This document shows, piece after piece, positions 46,170 through 51,097 of a DNA stretch of 51,097 nt (positions within the stretch are counted from its first letter, which is position 1; each line of letters starts with the position of its first letter). Both the position numbers and the translations under genes were made by a program. This DNA comes from Rhizomucor pusillus (taxonomy: Eukaryota > Mucoromycota > Mucoromycetes > Mucorales > Lichtheimiaceae), in assembly GCA_900175165.2 (NCBI GenBank), contig FWWN02000621.1:5912-57008 (forward strand), given 5' to 3'. The notes below the pieces were generated by a model. It was not told the origin of the DNA. It saw only the letters and a list, made by a program, of their open reading frames with translations, and did not search any database.

Positions 46170-47261
46170 TGCAGCGCGATTTTATTTGGTGAGAGATAAT
46201 CTAAACGGGGGGATTTCCTTCGGACACAACAACCTACCCTTCCGAAAGTTTTCTCGAACTATGCAATGTCTAATTTCTTGAATTGTTGATTTGAAAACCA
46301 TGAGGAGCTGAGACAAGCTGCTCAGGTCATTGCGCGTTGTGATGGCTATGCTGTTACGACGAAGCCCAGCAGCGTTCGTCACTTGTTGTGGAGGAATTTT
46401 CTGCAACAACCATAATCTGACCGCTGCCGCCGTCCAGGTCAAGCGCGATTCGTTGATACGCTAGTCAAAGAAATGTATGTATTTGTTGATTACTCTTTAG
46501 CCAGGTCCAAGCATAACTAATAGTTCAAGCGTTCTGCGGTCCAAGCATCTGCTCTTGATTGCGCGCAGTTACACACCAGAAGACAGCGTCTCTCAACTAC
46601 ATTTGCCTTTTAACAAGGCTCTTGTCGCTGGACGAAGCTTCTACACATACCTGCGACTTAGGGCTCCTGCCCCCCGCATGGATATGATGCGATTTCGGGT
46701 TGCTGTTTTAACACTCACCCGCCGCGTAGAGGTGCTGTGCCGTGTGGCTGCTTGGCTGCTAACAACTTTCCCCTACGAAAAGGCAAGTTTCATTATAGAG
46801 CTAAAATGTCATAGCTAACCAACATGTATTCGAGGAGCAAAAACAGACGATGACAGTGGGCACCTTGCTCGTCAAGTATCTAATTATCAGAATCAGTGGA
46901 TTCACTCCATCGAAAATGCTTCAGTTAATTCTTGGAGTAAGCTATTAGACGTTTTAGTAATTGCGAAGTGCTCATAGATATAGATTCCCACTTCTACAAC
47001 GATATTTACATATGAATGCGAATACGGCCCCATGGAAAGTGCTTTGCGATGAGCGAGTACCATAGACAAAATCACCTCAAGCCAAACCCCTTTCACCAGG
47101 AGAGATTCTTGGAGGTACAAAGAGAGAAAAGCAAGAATCAACCGCAATGGATCCATGTGCTCAACAAATGCAATAGTTGTAGCGTATTATCGAGGATATA
47201 AAAAGCACTCAATATCCTGCTTCAAAGCCTGCCGCAAAAAGAAGCCAATGTATTAGATTCA
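46170..47261. other. Rest of element interior, no intact gene
   Basis: Short broken frames on both strands. On the plus strand around 46300-46420, NHEELRQAAQVIARCDGYAV weakly resembles the start of a FAR1-type DNA-binding domain found in some Mutator-like transposases; it is interrupted by stops. The plus frame at 46555-46818 and the minus frame at 46902-47156 are unrecognised. Confidence 0.3.
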
Positions 47262-47464
47262 TTCTTGTTAATTTTGAGTTAACTCTCATATCTTCATTAG
47301 TACTTCAATATGTAGTTTACAGTGAAAACCTGCAAAGTGCAATTTGGTGTCTAAAGTTTTCACAGATATACCAATTTTCACACTGGTGCGCCAAGTTCTA
47401 CATTGTTGGATTTCGATTTTGTATTGATTCTCCCAAAAACTACATTTTCAAACGCGAAACACTG
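47262..47464 (-). repeat. Right terminal inverted repeat of the 2.9-kb element
   Basis: Reverse complement of the left repeat, ending GCGAAACACTG before TA at 47465. Open frames in both repeats are mirror copies of the same sequence and are not genes. Confidence 0.85.
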
Positions 47465-47713
47465 TAAAGGCCACCTTCCCAATATGATCACAGACATGAG
47501 GTCCCATCTTGAGCCCGTGTTTCAGGTACTGCCATGTTTACTTGGCATATTTTATCTATTGAGAAACAGCGGAGAAGCTGACAATGTCAATAGGCTTTGT
47601 GATCTTTTGATTTCAGCATACCTTTCTAGACTGATATTTGTTTTCCATTCATCCCCTTAATTCTTGCTATACACACTCTTTCCATTAATTAAATTCGTCA
47701 TCCAATGAAAACC
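47465..47713. other. Spacer between two transposon relics
   Basis: About 250 bp from the TA at the right end of the large element to the possible left end of the transposase element. Nothing recognised. Confidence 0.35.
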
Positions 47714-48820
47714 GATTACTCATTCTCCCAAGTGTGGATGTCACATATTCCGGTGATATTGTCATGCAAAGCTTAGCACCTCCAAGAGTATATAAAGCAT
47801 GTAAACATTTTTAGCCCAGCTTTCCACATCCTACGGTTGAAATTTCTGATTACAAGATGAGCATCCAGTTTTTTATGAAAATGGGCAAGGCAATGCTGTC
47901 AACGAATACGGCAGACCTGAGCCCATGGACTACGGCGTCGACGAAGAGCAGTATGCTCTTGAAACGCGAAGTTCATACACGCAGTATTTGCGTAATCTCC
48001 CTTGCGAGAGCATTCATGGGTCAGATACCATGCAGACCGAAGTTGCAAAGAAAGCTGTGAACATTCTCATGAGAGAAGCATCCGTCAAGCGAGCGTACAC
48101 GCTCTATACGGACCAGGATAAGGTCAGGTTCTTCAAACTGATGTTTGAGAAAGTTCTGAGTGCTTCAGCTGCCGCAAAACAGTTAGGTATCCATGTCCGT
48201 ACAGCTCAAGGATGGGCCAAACAGTATGAGGTGAATCCGGATAGCATATTCGCGAAGTGTAAGAAGAATGGTCGTCCGCATATCCTTGGTGAAGAGCATA
48301 AGAAGGTCATTCTAGAGTACGTCGATGAGAACTCTTCGGTTATCTTGGAGCAGTTCATGGAGCAACCGTTTCAGAGGTTTAAAGGGCTCAAAAGTCTCTA
48401 AGAGTACCGTTTATGATTTCGTGAGGACGCAGTGCAATCTGTCACTTAAGGAGGCCCGGTTTCAGCCTGTAGACAGGAGCAGCGGGGCCAAGATTCAAGA
48501 GCGTCTTGACTGGGTTCGCAAATGGAAGGGAACCTATATGGACTTTAGGACTAATTGTGTCTTCCTAGATGAGTCTGCCTTCCATGTCAACATGAAGCGC
48601 AGTAGGTTCTCGGAGAAGGAGACACTCACGACCAGAATTAATGAAGCATGCAATCGTATAAGTTTGAGCGATTTCGAAGGNTTTGTCTCGCACTCTCATA
48701 AATGTTTAGATAAATGTCGCAACAGAGAGCACTTGTGATGTGGATGTCACGATAAGTCGATGGTATACGACAGATAGATAGGATACACATTTAAACACCC
48801 ATTGAGAAAATGAGTAACAG
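47714..48820 (+). mobile_element. Internally deleted Tc1/IS630-like transposon
   Basis: This interval encloses the broken transposase. Candidate terminal repeats are GATTACTCATTCTCCCAAGT at 47714 and, reading inward from the right end, TGTTACTCATTTTCTCAATG (complement of about 48800-48819). They agree over most of their first 16 bases. Target duplications are not clear. A TATA box (GTATATAAAG, about 47790) precedes the coding region. Confidence 0.5.
47857..48738 (+). pseudogene. Tc1/mariner-like transposase, frameshifted and internally deleted
   Basis: The readable frame begins around PVFYENGQGNAVNEYGRPEP and runs to a helix-turn-helix (KVLSASAAAKQLGIHVRTAQ, then GWAKQYEV). Next comes GRPHILGEEHKKVILEYVDE, a typical layout for the DNA-binding half. 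Near 48385 one reading frame ends (RFKGLKSL, stop) and the next takes over (VSKSTVYDFVRTQCNLSLKE), so a frameshift is present. The first catalytic aspartate is kept in CVFLDESAFHVN. After KRSRFSEKETL the sequence jumps to what looks like the family C-terminus (RINEACNRISLSDFEGFVSH), so the second Asp and third catalytic acid are missing. An undetermined base lies at 48681. The copy cannot encode an active enzyme. Confidence 0.8.
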
Positions 48821-49204
48821 GTATTCAGTAAGTGTCATTCTTTTCCTATAATATGTTCTTAATGCTCACCATCTGAACTATGCACCGCGGCTTGCATGCA
48901 CTTGGCGGGAGGAGCTCGGCATGGCTTTGTCACATTTTCTAGACAGGTTTGTTTATTAGCGTCATGTTTAGCTTCGCAAGTCCGCCAAATGCATCTGCAA
49001 ACCGCGACTATATTTTTCGGAAATACAGTACATATCGCACTAAATTTCCCATATTATCGCACCTGCATAACGTGTCATGGATCATATATTACTATGTTTG
49101 CATATTCATCCCCCTATATTTTTGGCTTGTTATCATTACATATTATTCAGGGTTCATTCCGAGCAGTGTTATCTTTATATTAAAAAGAAATCATCAAAGT
49201 TAAA
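48821..49204. other. Spacer between transposon relic and dispersed repeat
   Basis: AT-rich sequence with overlapping 84- and 95-codon frames (48896-49203) that contain no recognisable domain. Nothing else seen. Confidence 0.35.
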
Positions 49205-50545
49205 TTACAAACAAGAAATACAGGAATGAATATGAAGAAGTCAAGAGCGAGTAGTAAATGTAGTTGATTGGGAACAAGAATTTTCATCAAGAGCATTACG
49301 TTAGTACTTGCGTTACTGCTGCATAATCACAATCGATACTTACACCCCGAAGGGTAATCCTCGAATTCACGAGGGACCAGACCGCGCACCTAGTGTTTCT
49401 GTATCAGCCTGTGTGCACCGCAGCAAAGTAAACCAGTAGACATACTTTGTACCNGTGGGGTCGGTCTATTAAAATAAAGAAGCACGACAGAGGACTTGAA
49501 GTGATGCATCGCGAGAGGCAGGAGAAAAGACGAAGGAGAGGCGCGAGACGGTTGATATTTGAGGTGGCGGGTCAGGACAGAGGTCATGTCGGCTATGAAG
49601 TTAAGCGTCAGAAACGGTACTGCACCTCGTGTGAGCAGCCAACGTACCGGGATGTTTGAGAGAACAGAGCCGAAGGACAAGATTTTGGATCTAGGTTCCT
49701 TTTTATATCCGCAGCTGTGATTCAATGCATTAGTTGATGCGTTTCTGCTGCCTTTGAATGTTTATACATGGATTACGTTCGTAATAGGATCATATTCCTG
49801 AAGGTTAGGTTACGTTGGAGGCATCAATGTACGTCGAGGAAGATAACTAGAATAATACCAATCTCGTTACCTGTATTGATAGAAGATAATGAAGTGCCTC
49901 ATCTACATCATACTACGTATAAATTGTACAGAAAAGATCTAAAGGTTTGCTTTAGTTCCTTGGAAATATTTAGGACGCATTCAAAGAAAGCAACAGAAAA
50001 AGAGCATCTATGTTCGGGGCAAAGGTGCGGGATCTCGTGTAAAATCATGTCTTAAGCAAGATACAAACCAATGATGCACAATCTTGCCATACAGCTATCA
50101 ATCTATACGGAAATATGATTGAATCTACAAGATATTTGATTCTGCTAACACTTCAGGATTTATTATTAAATACTATTCTGCAAGGCAAGCTACTTGATAA
50201 CTGTGTTGTTCTATCCATACCGTTTGTCCTATGTAGAAAAAACTCTAGTCTATCAAAAGGTACAACCTTCTACTATTACAATGTATCCCCGATAATTTCA
50301 AGGCCTCGGTTACAGGATTTTGCTCGAAAATAGCGAGAATTGAAAGTTGACGTCGGGAGTCTTACTAGGAATCTACTGCTAGGTATAAGAAGATGGTTTG
50401 CGGATTTGTTTCGAAGCAGCAAGAAGCCAGATTTTAGGTGTAGCATTCTCTCAAACATCGATCATGCGAGTTTATTCCACAGAGTCGGATCAGCCATGAG
50501 CTTCAGCGAACCAAGCGCAGCGAGCGAAGCGAAGCGTGAAGCGCC
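49205..50545 (-). repeat. Dispersed repeat, right copy (inverted, longer)
   Basis: The reverse complement matches 18905-19567 in two blocks: 50545-50365 (matching 18905-19185) and about 49550-49205 (matching 19217-19567). Between them, 815 bp (49551-50364) has no counterpart in the left copy. That part contains short frames on both strands (for example 49390-49725 minus, SVVLLYFNRPTP near its end) without a recognised domain. One undetermined base lies at 49454. The class of the repeat is unknown: no reverse transcriptase, integrase or transposase is visible. Confidence 0.75.
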
Positions 50546-50838
50546 TGTAAATCAACAAATGGAGAAGGGGCAGTGCTAGGGGGTTGTTTAATGTAATCCT
50601 GTCTTCTGACAGCTTTTTCGGCTTGTATGCTGATCGTAGATATGGATACTGCCGTGGTGTTTGGCAGTTCCTTGTCAAGAATAACAGTTGTTAGCATCTA
50701 CTTTCAATGTCGGAGAGATCTGTGATGCACGAAGTTAACAAGAATAGAACACTTGTAAATAGAAAGAGTACAAACTGAGTTTACACTTTCCTATATGATA
50801 CCCTATTTGAATTTCTCAATTCCATTATATCTTTGCTG
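50546..50838. other. Unassigned sequence beyond the right repeat
   Basis: About 0.3 kb. No gene or clear repeat boundary recognised; similarity to the left copy fades out around 50545. Confidence 0.3.
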
Positions 50839-50970
50839 CTACTTGCCAGCGTTTAACGATTGCCATCTGATAGTAACACCAAACTCATCAACACACGATA
50901 AGCGAATCATGTTTTCAGACTTCTGCAAGTAGTCGTAAAAAGATGTATATGAAATCAGATTTAGAACAGT
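50839..50970 (-). CDS. Possible last exon of an unrecognised gene, cut by the right edge
   Basis: On the minus strand, after an AG acceptor (ATTAACAG, about 50971-50978), an open frame reads TVLNLISYTSFYDYLQKS, then NMIRLSCVDEFGVTIRWQSL and ends NAGK with TAG at 50841-50839. Composition is coding-like and a branch-point-like CATTAAC sits just before the acceptor. The upstream part would lie beyond 51097 or in the short stretch to it, which has stops in this frame. Family unknown. It may belong to a gene or to another repeat. Confidence 0.35.
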   Translation of the reverse strand, partial: TVLNLISYTSFYDYLQKSENMIRLSCVDEFGVTIRWQSLNAGK

Positions 50971-51097
50971 CCCTGTTAATGATTTATTTTACAGTGAAAT
51001 GAACGAAAATCGTTGAATAAACAAAATACAACTGCAGAGGCAATGGTTTTTGGTATTACTACACGTGGCGAATATTGTAAAGACTCGCATACCGGAT

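Larger units (their letters stand above)
44599..47464. mobile_element. Tc1/mariner-like element with 203-bp terminal inverted repeats
   Basis: The two ends (44599-44801 and 47262-47464) are reverse complements over 203 bp with only two mismatches by eye. The outermost bases are CAGTGTTTC...GAAACACTG and both ends are flanked by TA (44597-44598 and 47465-47466). TA duplication with CAGT-type ends is typical of the Tc1/mariner superfamily. The 2,460-bp interior holds no complete DDE transposase. It has a decayed unknown minus-strand gene (45008-46169) and, on the plus strand, a fragment similar to the 5' part of the transposase at 47.9 kb. Long repeats are also seen in Mutator-like elements, but no 9-11 bp duplication flanks this one. 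It is likely a non-autonomous or composite element. Confidence 0.8.

Noticed and set aside
44570..47480. Mutator-type 9-11 bp target duplication around the inverted repeats
   Set aside because: Flanking bases (CTCAGCCCGG on the left, AAGGCCACCT on the right) do not match; only TA is shared.
49359..49393. Helitron 3' end: hairpin followed by CTAG and T
   Set aside because: The hairpin and CTAG have the right look, but similarity between the two repeat copies continues well past CTAG, so it is internal and not an element end.

Overview
The window looks like a piece of nuclear genome from an early-diverging filamentous fungus, most likely a Mucoromycota/Mucorales mould. This is inferred from: many short GT-AG introns (about 45-75 nt); a fungal gene set (class IV chitin synthase, homocitrate synthase of the alpha-aminoadipate lysine route, malate synthase, fungal gamma-glutamyl phosphate reductase); moderate AT bias; and remains of Tc1/mariner-type transposons. 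The species cannot be named from sequence alone.

Layout. Left block (1-13.5 kb): C-terminal PH domain of a kinesin-3 motor (+, cut by the left edge); a 725-residue low-complexity protein (-); PRO2 (-); a family 49 type glycosyltransferase (-); malate synthase (-); and proteasome subunit beta-2/PUP1 (+). An island of about 7 kb (13.5-20.7 kb) has almost no genes. It holds a decayed coding region (15.46-16.48 kb), one small hypothetical ORF (17.8 kb) and the left copy of a dispersed repeat (18.9-19.6 kb). Middle block (20.7-44.1 kb): CENP-T (-) head to head with CWC22 (+), a secreted protein (+), homocitrate synthase (+), an arrestin-fold protein (-), a KH-like protein (+), a small membrane protein (+), RPA2 of RNA polymerase I (-), the GPI mannosyltransferase SMP3/PIG-Z (+) and a class IV chitin synthase (-). 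These genes come in divergent and convergent pairs with short spacers. They are mostly housekeeping genes and do not form a pathway cluster; SMP3 and the chitin synthase both serve the cell wall and are neighbours.

Right block (44.6-51.1 kb) is a transposon graveyard. It holds a 2,866-bp element with 203-bp inverted repeats that differ at only two positions and abut TA, carrying a decayed unrecognised gene. Next come a separate Tc1-like transposase with a frameshift and an internal deletion, and the second, inverted and longer copy of the 18.9-kb repeat. A possible terminal exon of an unknown gene lies at the right edge.

Exon boundaries were placed by eye from splice sites, reading phase and family similarity. 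For kinesin-3, the 725-aa protein, PRO2, malate synthase, PUP1, CENP-T, CWC22, homocitrate synthase, RPA2 and chitin synthase the phases close exactly. For the glycosyltransferase and SMP3 some internal junctions remain approximate. No tRNA, rRNA or CRISPR array was seen.
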